Both the position numbers and the translations under genes were made by a program. A stretch of 64,000 bases of DNA. Origin: Aristolochia californica (lineage: Eukaryota; Streptophyta; Magnoliopsida; Piperales; Aristolochiaceae). The notes beneath the pieces are model-generated. The model saw nothing but the letters and a program-made list of their open reading frames with translations. It made no database searches and had not been told where the DNA came from. Positions 25,028-38,530 of the stretch are shown in pieces (positions within the stretch are counted from its first letter, which is position 1; every line of letters begins with the position of its first letter). The stretch lies in the NCBI GenBank assembly GCA_029961685.1, contig JARWKL010000009.1, forward strand, positions 15,681,237 to 15,745,236, given 5' to 3'.

Positions 25028-28000
25028 TTGGAAATATCTCTCTCCATATTTGTGCATTGTGCATTTCCATTTTAGATGTGTACATTTTTCTTAAATCAAA
25101 ACTTGAGTTTTCACTTTTTCCTTCATCTCGTAGACAAAAAACAGAATAGATGACAACGAAATGAAAATTTTAGACTCAGTGTATGGAGAAAATTTAAAGC
25201 AATAACAAACGTAAGTAATGAAAATTTATTCACACACCATAAATGAAGAAAAAAGTTTTCTCATCCAAGTTTGGGAAATTCCACTAGTTCAGCTACCTCA
25301 ATAGGTTGGAATTTGATAAGAAAGGGATTTTTCTACACATGCTTTAAAAAATGGATATGCATGCTCGAAACATGTTAAAGTTGAAAATGACCCATGGATC
25401 CAAACCTTTCAAAAAGAATAAAAAACTTCTCATTAAATTCTCAAGTGAACGTGCGGTGGGATATTTAACCGAGTCAAACAAGCCATTATTTTGCCCATTA
25501 ACAAAAAGCTGACCTAGCGATCATTGATCATTGTAAACTGATTTATCATGCGTAACGGGCCACATTTTTTTAAGCAATGACTTTTGGGTTGGGATTCAAA
25601 ACTCAGTTTAAAATTCCCTCGCCTCCCCTTTTCCCGACGATTGTAAAACCTGATATATAAAGTCTAAAACGAGTTTTAAATCCCTAAAAATTACACAAAC
25701 TTTTTGGAAATATCTCTCTCCATATTTGTGCATTGTGCATTTCCATTTTAGATGTGTACATTTTTCTTCAATCAAAACTTGAGTTTTAACTTTTTCCTTC
25801 ATCTCGTAGACAAAAAACAGAATAGATGACAACGAAATGAAAATTTTAGACTCTGTGTATGGAGAAAATTTAAAGCAATAACAAACGTAAGAAAAGAAAA
25901 TTTATTCACACACCACAAATAAAGAAAAAAGTTTTCTCATCAAAGTTTGGGAAATTCCACTAGTTCAACAACCCCAATAGGTTGGAATTTGATAAGAAAG
26001 AGATTTTTCTACACATGCTTTAAAAAATGGATATGCATGGCTCGAAATATGTTAAAGTTGCAAATGACCCATGGATCCAAACCTTTCAAAAAGAATAAAA
26101 AACTTCTCATTAAATTCTCAAGTGAACGTGCGGTGGGATATTTAACCGAGTCAAACAAGCCATTATTTTGCCCATTAACAAAACGCTGACCTAGCGATCA
26201 TTGATCATTGTAAACTGATTTATCATGCGTAACGGGCCACATTTTTTTAAGGAATGACTTTTGGGTTGGGATTCAACACTCAGTTTAAAATTCCCTCGCC
26301 TCCCCTTTTCCCGACGATTGCAAAACCTGATATATAAAGACTAAAACGAGTTTTAAATCCCTATAAAATTACACAAACTTTTTGGAAATATCTCTCTCCA
26401 TATTTGTGCATTGTGCATTTCCATTTTAGATGTGTACATTTTTCTTAAATCAAAACTTGAGTTTTCACTTTTTCCTTCATCTCGTAGACAAAAAACAGAA
26501 TAGATGACAACGAAATGAAAATTTTAGACTCAGTGTATGGAGAAAATTTAAAGCAATAACAAACGTAAGTAAAGAAAATTTATTCACACACCACAAATGA
26601 AGAAAAAAGTTTTCTCATCCAAGTTTGGGAAATTCCTCTAGTTCCGCAACCCCAATAGTTTGGAATTTGATAAGAAAGAGATTTTTCTACACATGCTTTA
26701 AAAAACGGATATGCATGGCTCGAAACATGTTAAAGTTGCAAATGACCCATGGATCCAAACCTTTCAAAAAGAATAAAAAACTTCTCATTAAATTCTCAAG
26801 TGAACGTGCGGTGGGATATTTAACCGAGTCAAACAAGCCATTATTTTGCCCATTAACAAAACGCTGACCTAGCGATCATTGATCATTGTAAACTGATTTA
26901 TCATGCGTAACGGGCCACATTTTTTTAAGGAATGACTTTTGGGTTGGGATTCAACACTCAGTTTAAAATTCCCTGGCCTCCCCTTTTCCCGACGATTGCA
27001 AAACATGATATATAAAGACTAAAACGAGTTTTAAATCCCTAAAAATTACACTAACTTTTTGGAAATATCTCTCTCCATATTTGGGCATTGTGCATTTCCA
27101 TTTTAGATGTGTACATTTTTCTTAAATCAAAACTTGAGTTTTCACTTTTTCCTTCATCTCGTAGACAAAAAACAGAATAGATGACAACGAAATGAAAATT
27201 TTAGACTCTGTGTATGGAGAAAATTTAAAGCAATAACAAACGTAAGTAATGAAAATTTATTCACACACCACAAATGAAGAAAAAATTTTCCTCATCCAAG
27301 TTTGGGAAATTCCACTAGTTCAGCAACCCCAATAGGTTGGAATTTGATAAGAAAGGGTTTTTTCTACACATGCTTTAAAAAATGGGTATGCATGCTCGAA
27401 ACATGTTAAAGTTGCAAATGACCCATGGATCCAAACCTTTCAAAAAGAATAAAAAACTTCTCATTAAATTCTCAAGTGAACGTGCGGTGGGATATTTAAC
27501 CGAGTCAAACAAGCCATTATTTTGCCCATTAACGAAAAGCTGACCTAGCGATCATTGATCATTGTAAACTGATTTATCATGCGTGACGGGCCACATTTTT
27601 TTAAGGAATGACTTTTGGGTTCGGATTCAACACTCAGTTTAAAATTCCCTCGCCTCCCCTTTTCCCGACGATTGTAAAACCTGATATATAAAGACTAAAA
27701 CGAGTTTTAAATCCCTATAAAATTACACAAACTTTTTGGAAATATCTCTCTCCATATTTGTGCATTGTGCATTTCCATTTTAGATGTGTACATTTTTCTT
27801 AAATCAAAACTTGTGTTTTCACTTTTTCCTTCATCTCGTAGACAAAAAACAGAATAGATGACAACGAAATGAAAATTTTAGACTCTGTGTATGGAGAAAA
27901 TTTAAAGCAATAACAAACGTAAGTAAAGAAAATTTATTCACACACCACAAATGAAGAAAAAAGTTTTCTCATCAAAGTTTGGGAAATTCCACTAGTTCAA

Positions 28001-30443
28001 CAACCCCAATAGGTTGGAATTTGATAAGAAAGAGATTTTTCTACACATGCTTTAAAAAATGGATATGCATGGCTCGAAACATGTTAAAGTTGCAAATGAC
28101 CCATGGATCCAAACCTTTCAAAAAGAATAAAAAACTTCTCATTAAATTCTCAAGTGAACGTGCGGTGGGATATTTAACCGAGTCAAACAAGCCATTATTT
28201 TGCCCATTAACAAAAAGCTGACCTAGCGATCATTGATCATTGTAAACTGATTTATCATGCGTAACGGGCCACATTTTTTTAAGGAATGACTTTTGGGTTG
28301 GGATTCAACACTCAGTTTAAAATTCCCTGGCCTCCCCTTTTCCCGACGATTGCAAAACCTGATATATAAAGACTAAAACGAGTTTTAAATCCCTAAAAAT
28401 TACACAAACTTTTTGGAAATATCTCTCTCCATATTTGTGCATTGTGCATTTCCATTTTAGATGTGTACATTTTTCTTAAATCAAAACTTGAGTTTTCACT
28501 TTTTCCTTCATCTCGTAGACAAAAAACAGAATAGATGACAACGAAATGAAAATTTTAGACTCTGTGTATGGAGAAAATTTAAAGCAATAACAAACGTAAG
28601 TAATGAAAATTTATTCACACACCACAAATGAAGAAAAATTTTTCCTCATCCAAGTTTGGGAAATTCCACTAGTTCAGCAACCCCAATAGGTTGGAATTTG
28701 ATAAGAAAGGGTTTTTTCTACACATGCTTTAAAAAATGGATATGCATGCTCGAAACATGTTAAAGTTGCAAATGACCCATGGATCCAAACCTTTCAAAAA
28801 GAATAAAAAACTTCTCATTAAATTCTCAAGTGAACGTGCGGTGGGATATTTAACCGAGTCAAACAAGCCATTATTTTGCCCATTAACGAAAAGCTGACCA
28901 AGCGATCATTGATCATTGTAAACTGATTTATCATGCGTGACGGGCCACATTTTTTTAAGGAATGACTTTTGGGTTCGGATTCAACACTCAGTTTAAAATT
29001 CCCTCGCCTCCCCTTTTCCCGACGATTGTAAAACCTGATATGTAAAGACTAAAACGAGTTTTAAATCCCTATAAAATTACACAAACTTTTTGGAAATATC
29101 TCTCTCCATATTTGTGCATTGTGCATTTCCATTTTAGATGTGTACATTTTTCTTAAATCAAAACTTGTGTTTTCACTTTTTCCTTCATCTCGTAGACAAA
29201 AAACAGAATAGATGACAACGAAATGAAAATTTTAGACTCTGTGTTTAGAGAAAATTTAAAGCAATAACAAACGTAAGTAAAGAAAATTTATTCACACACC
29301 ACAAATGAAGAAAAAAGTTTTCTCATCAAAGTTTGGGAAATTCCACTAGTTCAACAACCCCAATAGGTTGGAATTTGATACGAAAGAGATTTTTCTACAC
29401 ATGCTTTAAAAAATGGATATGCATGGCTCGAAACATGTTAAAGTTGCAAATGACCCATGGATCCAAACCTTTCAAAAAGAATTAAAAACTTCTCATTAAA
29501 TTCTCAAGTGAACGTGCGGTGGGATATTTAACCGAGTCAAACAAGCCATTATTTTGCCCATTAACAAAAAGCTGACCTAGCGATCATTGATCATTGTAAA
29601 CTGATTTATCATGCGTAACGGGCCACATTTTTTTAAGGAATGACTTTTGGGTTGGGATTCAACACTCAGTTTAAAATTCCCTCGCCTCCCCTTTTTCCGA
29701 CGATTGCAAAACCTGATATATAAAGACTAAAACGAGTTTTAAATCCCTAAAAATTACACAAACTTTTTGGAAATATCTCTCTCCATATTTGTGCATTGTG
29801 CATTTCCATTTTAGATGTGTACATTTTTCTTAAATCAAAACTTGAGTTTTCACTTTTTCCTTCATCTCGTAGACAAAAAACAGAATAGATGACAACGAAA
29901 TGAAAATTTTAGACTCTGTGTATGGAGAAAATTTAAAGCAATAACAAACGTAAGTAATGAAAATTTATTCACACACCACAAATGAAGAAAAAATTTTCCT
30001 CATCCAAGTTTGGGAAATTCCACTAGTTCAGCAACCCCAATAGGTTGGAATTTGATAAGAAAGGGATTTTTCTACACATGCTTTAAAAAATGGATATGCA
30101 TGCTCGAAACATGTTAAAGTTGCAAATGACCCATGGATCCAAACCTTTCAAAAAGAATAAAAAACTTCTCATTAAATTCTCAAGTGAACGTGCGGTGGGA
30201 TATTTAACCGAGTCAAACAAGCCATTATTTTGCCCATTAACGAAAAGCTGACCTAGCGATCATTGATCATTGTAAACTGATTTATCATGCGTGACGGGCC
30301 ACATTTTTTTAAGGAATGACTTTTGGGTTCGGATTCAACACTCAGTTTAAAATTCCCTCGCCTCCCCTTTTCCCGACGATTGTAAAACCTGATATATAAA
30401 GACTAAAACGAGTTTTAAATCCCTATAAAATTACACAAACTTT
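24352..30443 (+). repeat. Nine-unit duplication U37-U45, offset 6091 bp from U28-U36
   Basis: Unit starts are 24352, 25028, 25704, 26382, 27059, 27736, 28413, 29090 and 29767. From U38 on, each start lies 6091 bp after its partner (U29 at 18937, U30 at 19613, and so on to U36 at 23676). Partner types match throughout: U37/U28 (3' part), U38/U29, U39/U30 (cttcaatcaaaac), U40/U31 (ttccgcaa), then the 1354 bp dimer again in U41-U44. Copies differ at something over 20 sites by eye, including cctggcc in U40 and U42, tatgtaaag in U43, gtttagag and agaattaaaa in U44. U45 has gggattttt, not the six-T run of U36. Confidence 0.9.
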
Positions 30444-32473
30444 TTGGAAATATCTCTCTCCATATTTGTGCATTGTGCATTTCCATTTTAGATGTGTACA
30501 TTTTTCTTAAATCAAAACTTGAGTTTTCACTTTTTCCTTCATCTCGTAGACAAAAAACAGAATAGATGACAACGAAATGAAAATTTTAGACTCTGTGTAT
30601 GGAGAAAATTTAAAGCAATAACAAACGTAAGTAAAGAAAATTTATTCACACACCACAAATGAAGAAAAGAGTTTCCTCATCCAAGTTTGGGAAATTCCAC
30701 TAGTTAAGCAACCCCAATAGGTTGGAATTTGATAAGAAAGGGATTTTTCTACACATGGTTTAAAAAATGGATATGGATGCTCGAAACATGTTAAAGTTGC
30801 AAATGACCCATGGATCCAAACCTTTCAAAAAGAATAAAAAACTTCTCATTAAATTCTCAAGTGAACGTGCGGTGGGATATTTAACCGAGTCAAACAAGCC
30901 ATTATTTTGCCCATTAACGAAAAGCTGACCTAGCGATCATTGATCATTGTAAACTGATTTATCATGCGTGACGGGCCACATTTTTTTAAGGAATGACTTT
31001 TGGGTTGGGATTCAACACTCAGTTTAAAATTCCCTCGCCTCCCCTTTTCCCGACGATTGCAAAACCTGATATATAAAGACTAAAACGAGTTTTAAATCCC
31101 TAAAAATTTCACAAACATTTTGGAAATATCTCTCTCCATATTTGTGCATTGTGCATTTCCATTTTAGATGTGTACATTTTTCTTAAATCAAAACTTGAGT
31201 TTTCACTTTTTCCTTCATCTCGTAGACAAAAAACAGAATAGATGACAACGAAATGAAAATTTTAGACTCTGTGTATGGAGAAAATTTAAAGCAATAACAA
31301 ACGTAAGTAAAGAAAATTTATTCACACACCACAAATGAAGAAAAAAATTTCCTCATCCAAGTTTGGGAAAGTCCACTAGTTCAGCAACCCCAATAGGTTG
31401 GAATTTGATAAGAAAGAGATTTTTCTACACATGCTTTAAAAAATGGATATGCATGGCTCGAAACATGTTAAAGTTGCAAATGACCCATGGATCCAAACCT
31501 TTCAAAAAGAATAAAAAACTTCTCATTAAATTCTCAAGTGAACGTGCGGTGGGATATTTAACCGAGTCAAACAAGCCATTATTTTGCCCATTAACAAAAA
31601 GCTGACCTAGCGATCATTGATCATTGTAAACTGATTTATCATGCGTAACGGGCCACATTTTTTTAAGGAATGACTTTTGGGTTGGGATTCAACACTCAGT
31701 TTAAAATTCCCTCGCCTCCCCTTTTCCCGACGATTGCAAAACCTGATATATAAAGACTAAAACGAGTTTTAAATCCCTAAAAATTACACAAACTTTTTGG
31801 AAATATCTCTCTCCATATTTGTGCATTGTGCATTTCCATTTTAGATGTGTACATTTTTCTTAAATCAAAACTTGAGTTTTCACTTTTTCCTTCATCTCGT
31901 AGACAAAAAACAGAATAGATGACAACGAAATGAAAATTTTAGACTCTGTGTATGGAGAAAATTTAAAGTAATAACAAACATAAGTAAAGAAAATTTATTC
32001 ACACACCACAAATGAAGAAAAAAGTTTTCTCATCCAAGTTTGGGAAATTCCACTAGTTCAGCAACCCCAATAGATTGGAATTTGATAAGAAAGGGATTTT
32101 TCTACACATGCTTTAAAAAACGGATATGCATGGCTCGAAACATGTTAAAGTTGCAAATGACCCATGGATCCAAACCTTTCAAAAAGAATAAAAAACTTCT
32201 CATTAAATTCTCAAGTGAACGTGCGGTGGGATATTTAACCGAGTCAAACAAGCCATTATTTTCTCCATTAACAAAAAGCTGACCTAGCGATCATTGATCA
32301 TTGTAAACTGATTTATCATGCGTAACGGGCCACATTTTTTTAAGGAATGACTTTTGGGTTGGGATTCAACACTCAGTTTAAAATTCCCTCGCCTCCCCTT
32401 TTCCCGACGATTGCAAAACCTGATATATAAAGACTAAAACGAGTTTTAAATCCCTAAAAATTACACAAACTTT
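30444..32473 (+). repeat. Transition units U46-U48
   Basis: Unit starts are 30444, 31120 and 31797. U46 introduces gaaaagagtttcc and gttaagcaac, which characterise the following 25 kb, and has private catggttt and ggatggatgc-like changes. U47 introduces gggaaagtcc with aaaaaaatttcc (the T3 type below) but keeps cattaacaaaaag. U48 has acataag, agattgg, cggatatg and ctccatt, matching U82, U85, U87 and U91. No local period above one unit is seen. This is the boundary between the two main type repertoires of the window. Confidence 0.8.
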
Positions 32474-33152
32474 TTGGAAATATCTCTCTCCATATTTGTG
32501 CATTGTGCATTTCCATTTTAGATGTGTACATTTTTCTTAAATCAAAACTTGAGTTTTCACTTTTTCCTTCATCTCGTAGAAAAAAAAAACAGAATAGATG
32601 ACAACGAAATGAAAATTTTAGACTCTGTGTATGGAGAAAATTTAAAGCAATAACAAACGTAAGTAATGAAAATTTATTCACACACCACAAATGAAGAAAA
32701 GAGTTTCCTCATCCAAGTTTGGGAAATTCCACTAGTTCAACAACCCCAATAGGTTGGAATTTGATAAGAAAGGAATTTTTCTACATATGCTTTAAAAAAT
32801 GGATATGCATGGCTCGAAACATGTTAAAGTTGCAAATGACCCATGGATCCAAACCTTTCAAAAAGAATAAAAAACTTCTCATTAAATTCTCAAGTGAACG
32901 TGCGGTGGGATATTTAACCGAGTCATACAAGCCATTATTTTGCCCATTAACAAAAAGCTGACCTAGCGATCATTGATCATTGTAAATTGATTTATCATGC
33001 GTAACGGGCCACATTTTTTTAAGGAATGACTTTTGGGTTGGGATTCAACACTCAGTTTAAAATTCCCTCGCCTCACCTTTTCCCGACGATTGCAAAACCT
33101 GATATATAAAGACTAAAACGAGTTTTAAATCCCTAAAAATTACACAAACTTT
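32474..33152 (+). repeat. Unit U49 with expanded A run (679 bp)
   Basis: The usual agacaaaaaacag becomes a ten-A run at 32580-32589, which is a c-to-a change plus two extra A. This makes it the longest unit in the window. It also has private tcatacaag and the T1 markers acatatgc, taaattg and ctcacc. Confidence 0.88.
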
Positions 33153-33828
33153 TTGGAAATATCTCTCTCCATATTTGTGCATTGTGCATTTCCATTTTAG
33201 ATGTGTACATTTTTCTTAAATCAAAACTTTAGTTTTCACTTTTTCCTTCATCTCGTAGACAAAAAACAGAATAGATGACAACGAAATGAAAATTTTAGAC
33301 TCTGTGTATGGAGAAAATTTAAAGCAATAACAAACGTAAGTAATGAAAATTTATTCACACACCACAAATGAAGAAAAGAGTTTCCTCATCCAAGTTTGGG
33401 AAATTCCACTAGTTAAGCAACCCCAATAGGTTGGAATTTGATAAGAAAGGGATTTTTCTACACATGCTTTAAAAAATGGATATGCATGCTCGAAACATGT
33501 TAAAGTTGCAAATGACCCATGGATCCAAACCTTTCAAAAAGAATAAAAAACTTCTCATTAAATTCTCAAGTGAACGTGCGGTGGGATATTTAACGGAGTC
33601 AAACAAGCCATTATTTTGCCCATTAACGAAAAGCTGACCTAGCGATCATTGATCATTGTAAACTGATTTATCATGCGTGACGGGCCACATTTTTTTAAGG
33701 AATGACTTTTGGGTTGGGATTCAACACTCAGTTTAAAATTCCCTCGCCTCCCCTTTTCCCGACGATTGCAAAACCTGATATATAAAGACTAAAACGAGTT
33801 TTAAATCCCTAAAAATTACACAAACTTT

Positions 33829-34492
33829 TTGGAAATATCTCTCTCCATATTTGTGCATTGTGCATTTCCATTTTAGATGTGTACATTTTTCTTAAATCAA
33901 AACTTGAGTTTTCACTTTTTCCTTCATCTCGTAGACAAAAAACAGAATAGATGACAACGAAATGAAAATTTTAGACTCTGTGTATGGAGAAAATTTAAAG
34001 CAATAACAAACGTAAGTAAAGAAAATTTATTCACACACCACAAATGAAGAAAAAAATTTCCTCATCCAAGTTTGGGAAAGTCCACTAGTTCAGCAACCCC
34101 AATAGGTTGGAATTTGATAAGAAAGCATGCTTTAAAAAATGGATATGCATGGCTCGAAACATGTTAAAGTTGCAAATGACCCATGGATCCAAACCTTTCA
34201 AAAAGAATAAAAAACTTCTCATTAAATTCTCAAGTGAACGTGCGGTGGGATATTTAACCGAGTCAAACAAGCCATTATTTTGCCCATTAAAAAAAAGCTG
34301 ACCTAGCGATCATTGATCATTGTAAACTGATTTATCATGCGTAACGGGCCACATTTTTTTAAGGAATGACTTTTGGGTTGGGATTCAACACTCAGTTTAA
34401 AATTCCCTCGCCTCCCCTTTTCCCGACGATTGCAAAACCTGATATATAAAGACTAAAACGAGTTTTAAATCCCTAAAAATTACACAAACTTT
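33829..34492 (+). repeat. Unit U51 with 13 bp internal deletion (664 bp)
   Basis: The usual gaaagagatttttctac followed by acatgcttt is reduced to gaaagcatgcttt at about 34121-34133, a loss of 13 bp that alone accounts for the 664 bp length. The junction shows little or no microhomology. It creates a GCATGC site inside a 10 bp palindrome (aagcatgctt). The same junction is present in U55 and U63, so the event happened once and was copied. Confidence 0.9.
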
Positions 34493-36520
34493 TTGGAAAT
34501 ATCTCTCTCCATATTTGTGCATTGTGCATTTCCATTTTAGATGTGTACATTTTTCTTAAATCAAAACTTTAGTTTTCACTTTTTCCTTCATCTCGTAGAC
34601 AAAAAACAGAATAGATGACAACGAAATGAAAATTTTAGACTCTGTGTATGGAGAAAATTTAAAGCAATAACAAACGTAAGTAATGAAAATTTATTCACAC
34701 ACCACAAATGAAGAAAAGAGTTTCCTCATCCAAGTTTGGGAAATTCCACTAGTTAAGCAACCCCAATAGGTTGGAATTTGATAAGAAAGGGATTTTTCTA
34801 CACATGCTTTAAAAAATGGATATGCATGCTCGAAACATGTTAAAGCTGCAAATGACCCATGGATCCAAACCTTTCAAAAAGAATAAAAAACTTCTCATTA
34901 AATTCTCAAGTGAACGTGCGGTGGGATATTTAACCGAGTCAAACAAGCCATTATTTTCTCCATTAACAAAAAGCTGACCTAGCGATCATTGATCATTGTA
35001 AACTGATTTATCATGCGTAACGGGCCACATTTTTTTAAGGAATGACTTTTGGGTTGGGATTCAACACTCAGTTTAAAATTCCCTCGCCTCCCCTTTTCCC
35101 GACGATTGCAAAACCTGATATATAAAGACTAAAACGAGTTTTAAATCCCTAAAAATTACACAAACTTTTTGGAAATATCTCTCTCCATATTTGTGCATTG
35201 TGCATTTCCATTTTAGATGTGTACATTTTTCTTAAATCAAAACTTGAGTTTTCACTTTTTCCTTCATCTCGTAGACAAAAAACAGAATAGATGACAACGA
35301 AATGAAAATTTTAGACTCTGTGTATGGAGAAAATTTAAAGCAATAACAAACGTAAGTAATGAAAATTTATTCACACACCACAAATGAAGAAAAGAGTTTC
35401 CTCATCCAAGTTTGGGAAATTCCACTAGTTCAACAACCCCAATAGGTTGGAATTTGATAAGAAAGGAATTTTTCTACATATGCTTTAAAAAATGGATATG
35501 CATGGCTCGAAACATGTTAAAGTTGCAAATGACCCATGGATCCAAACCTTTCAAAAAGAATAAAAAACTTCTCATTAAATTCTCAAGTGAACGTGCGGTG
35601 GGATATTTAACCGAGTCAAACAAGCCATTATTTTGCCCATTAACAAAAAGCTGACCTAGCGATCATTGATCATTGTAAATTGATTTATCATGCGTAACGG
35701 GCCACATTTTTTTAAGGAATGACTTTTGGGTTGGGATTCAACACTCAGTTTAAAATTCCCTCGCCTCACCTTTTCCCGACGATTGCAAACCCTGATATAT
35801 AAAGACTAAAACGAGTTTTAAATCCCTAAAAATTACACAAACTTTTTGGAAATATCTCTCTCCATATTTGTGCATTGTGCATTTCCATTTTAGATGTGTA
35901 CATTTTTCTTAAATCAAAACTTGAGTTTTCACTTTTTCCTTCATCTCGTAGACAAAAAACAGAATAGATGACAACGAAATGAAAATTTTAGACTCTGTGT
36001 ATGGAGAAAATTTAAAGCAATAACAAACGTAAGTAATGAAAATTTATTCACACACCACAAATGAAGAAAAGAGTTTCCTCATCCATGTTTGGGAAATTCC
36101 ACTAGTTAAGCAACCCCAATAGGTTGGAATTTGATAAGAAAGGGATTTTTCTGCACATGCTTTAAAAATGGATATGCATGCTCGAAACATGTTAAAGTTG
36201 CAAATGACCCATGGATCCAAACCTTTCAAAAAGAATAAAAAACTTCTCATTAAATTCTCAAGTGAACGTGCGGTGGGATATTTAACGGAGTCAAACAAGC
36301 CATTATTTTGCCCATTAACGAAAAGCTGACCTAGCGATCATTGATCATTGTAAACTGATTTATCATGCGTGACGGGCCACATTTTTTTAAGGAATGACTT
36401 TTGGGTTGGGATTCAACACTCAGTTTAAAATTCCCTCGCCTCCCCTTTTCCCGACGATTGCAAAACCTGATATATAAAGACTAAAACGAGTTTTAAATCC
36501 CTAAAAATTACACAAACTTT

Positions 36521-37184
36521 TTGGAAATATCTCTCTCCATATTTGTGCATTGTGCATTTCCATTTTAGATGTGTACATTTTTCTTAAATCAAAACTTGAG
36601 TTTTCACTTTTTCCTTCATCTCGTAGACAAAAAACAGAATAGATGACAACGAAATGAAAATTTTAGACTCTGTGTATGGAGAAAATTTAAAGCAATAACA
36701 AACGTAAGTAAAGAAAATTTATTCACACACCACAAATGAAGAAAAAAATTTCCTCATCCAAGTTTGGGAAAGTCCACTAGTTCAGCAACCCCAATAGGTT
36801 GGAATTTGATAAGAAAGCATGCTTTAAAAAATGGATATGCATGGCTCGAAACATGTTAAAGTTGCAAATGACCCATGGATCCAAACCTTTCAAAAAGAAT
36901 AAAAAACTTCTCATTAAATTCTCAAGTGAACGTGCGGTGGGATATTTAACCGAGTCAAACAAGCCATTATTTTGCCCATTAAAAAAAAGCTGACCTAGCG
37001 ATCATTGATCATTGTAAACTGATTTATCATGCGTAACGGGCCACATTTTTTTAAGGAATGACTTTTGGGTTGGGATTCAACACTCAGTTTAAAATTCCCT
37101 CGCCTCCCCTTTTCCCGACGATTGCAAAACCTGATATATAAAGACTAAAACGAGTTTTAAATCCCTAAAAATTACACAAACTTT
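36521..37184 (+). repeat. Unit U55 with the shared 13 bp deletion
   Basis: The deletion junction gaaagcatgcttt is identical to U51, and length is again 664 bp. U55 is the third unit of the second tetramer copy, 2692 bp after U51, so it was copied as part of the tetramer. Confidence 0.9.
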
Positions 37185-37860
37185 TTGGAAATATCTCTCT
37201 CCATATTTGTGCATTGTGCATTTCCATTTTAGATGTATACATTTTTCTTAAATCAAAACTTTAGTTTTCACTTTTTCCTTCATCTCGTAGACAAAAAACA
37301 GAATAGATGACAACGAAACGAAAATTTTAGACTCTGTGTATGGAGAAAATTTAAAGCAATAACAAACGTAAGTAATGAAAATTTATTCACACACCACAAA
37401 TGAAGAAAAGAGTTTCCTCATCCAAGTTTGGGAAATTCCACTAGTTAAGCAACCCCAATAGGTTGGAATTTGATAAGAAAGGGATTTTTCTACACATGCT
37501 TTAAAAAATGGATATGCATGCTCGAAACATGTTAAAGCTGCAAATGACCCATGGATCCAAACCTTTCAAAAAGAATAAAAAACTTCTCATTAAATTCTCA
37601 AGTGAACGTGCGGTGGGATATTTAACCGAGTCAAACAAGCCATTATTTTCTCCATTAACAAAAAGCTGACCTAGCGATCATTGATCATTGTAAACTGATT
37701 TATCATGCGTAACGGGCCACATTTTTTTAAGGAATGACTTTTGGGTTGGGATTCAACACTCAGTTTAAAATTCCCTCGCCTCCCCTTTTCCCGACGATTG
37801 CAAAACCTGATATATAAAGACTAAAACGAGTTTTAAATCCCTAAAAATTACACAAACTTT

Positions 37861-38530
37861 TTGGAAATATCTCTCTCCATATTTGTGCATTTCCATTTTA
37901 AATGTGTACATTTTTCTTAAATCAAAACTTGAGTTTTCACTTTTTCCTTCATCTCGTAGACAAAAAACAGAATAGATGACAACGAAATGAAAATTTTAGA
38001 CTCTGTGTATGGAGAAACTTTAAAGCAATAACAAACGTAAGTAATGAAAATTTATTCACACACCACAAATGAAGAAAAGAGTTTCCTCATCCAAGTTTGG
38101 GAAATTCCACTAGTTCAGCAACCCCAATAGGTTGGAATTTGATAAGAAAGGGATTTTTCTACACATGCTTTAAAAAATGGATATGCATGGCTCGAAACAT
38201 GTTAAAGTTGCAAATGACCCATGGATCCAAACCTTTCAAAAAGAATAAAAAACTTCTCATTAAATTCTCAAGTGAACGTGCGGTGGGATATTTAACCGAG
38301 TCAAACAAGCCATTATTTTGCCCATTAACAAAAAGCTGACCTAGCGATCATTGATCATTGTAAATTGATTTATCATGCGTAACGGGCCACATTTTTTTAA
38401 GGAATGACTTTTGGGTTGGGATTCAACACTCAGTTTAAAATTCCCTCGCCTCACCTTTTCCCGACGATTGCAAAACCTGATATATAAAGACTAAAACGAG
38501 TTTTAAATCCCTAAAAATTACACAAACTTT
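37861..38530 (+). repeat. Unit U57 with 7 bp slippage deletion (670 bp)
   Basis: Normal units have two adjacent heptamers, gtgcatt-gtgcatt, at unit position 25-38. U57 has only one (at about 37885-37891), giving 670 bp. Loss of one copy of a tandem heptamer is the signature of replication slippage. U57 also has a private aaatgtg where others have agatgtg. Confidence 0.88.
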
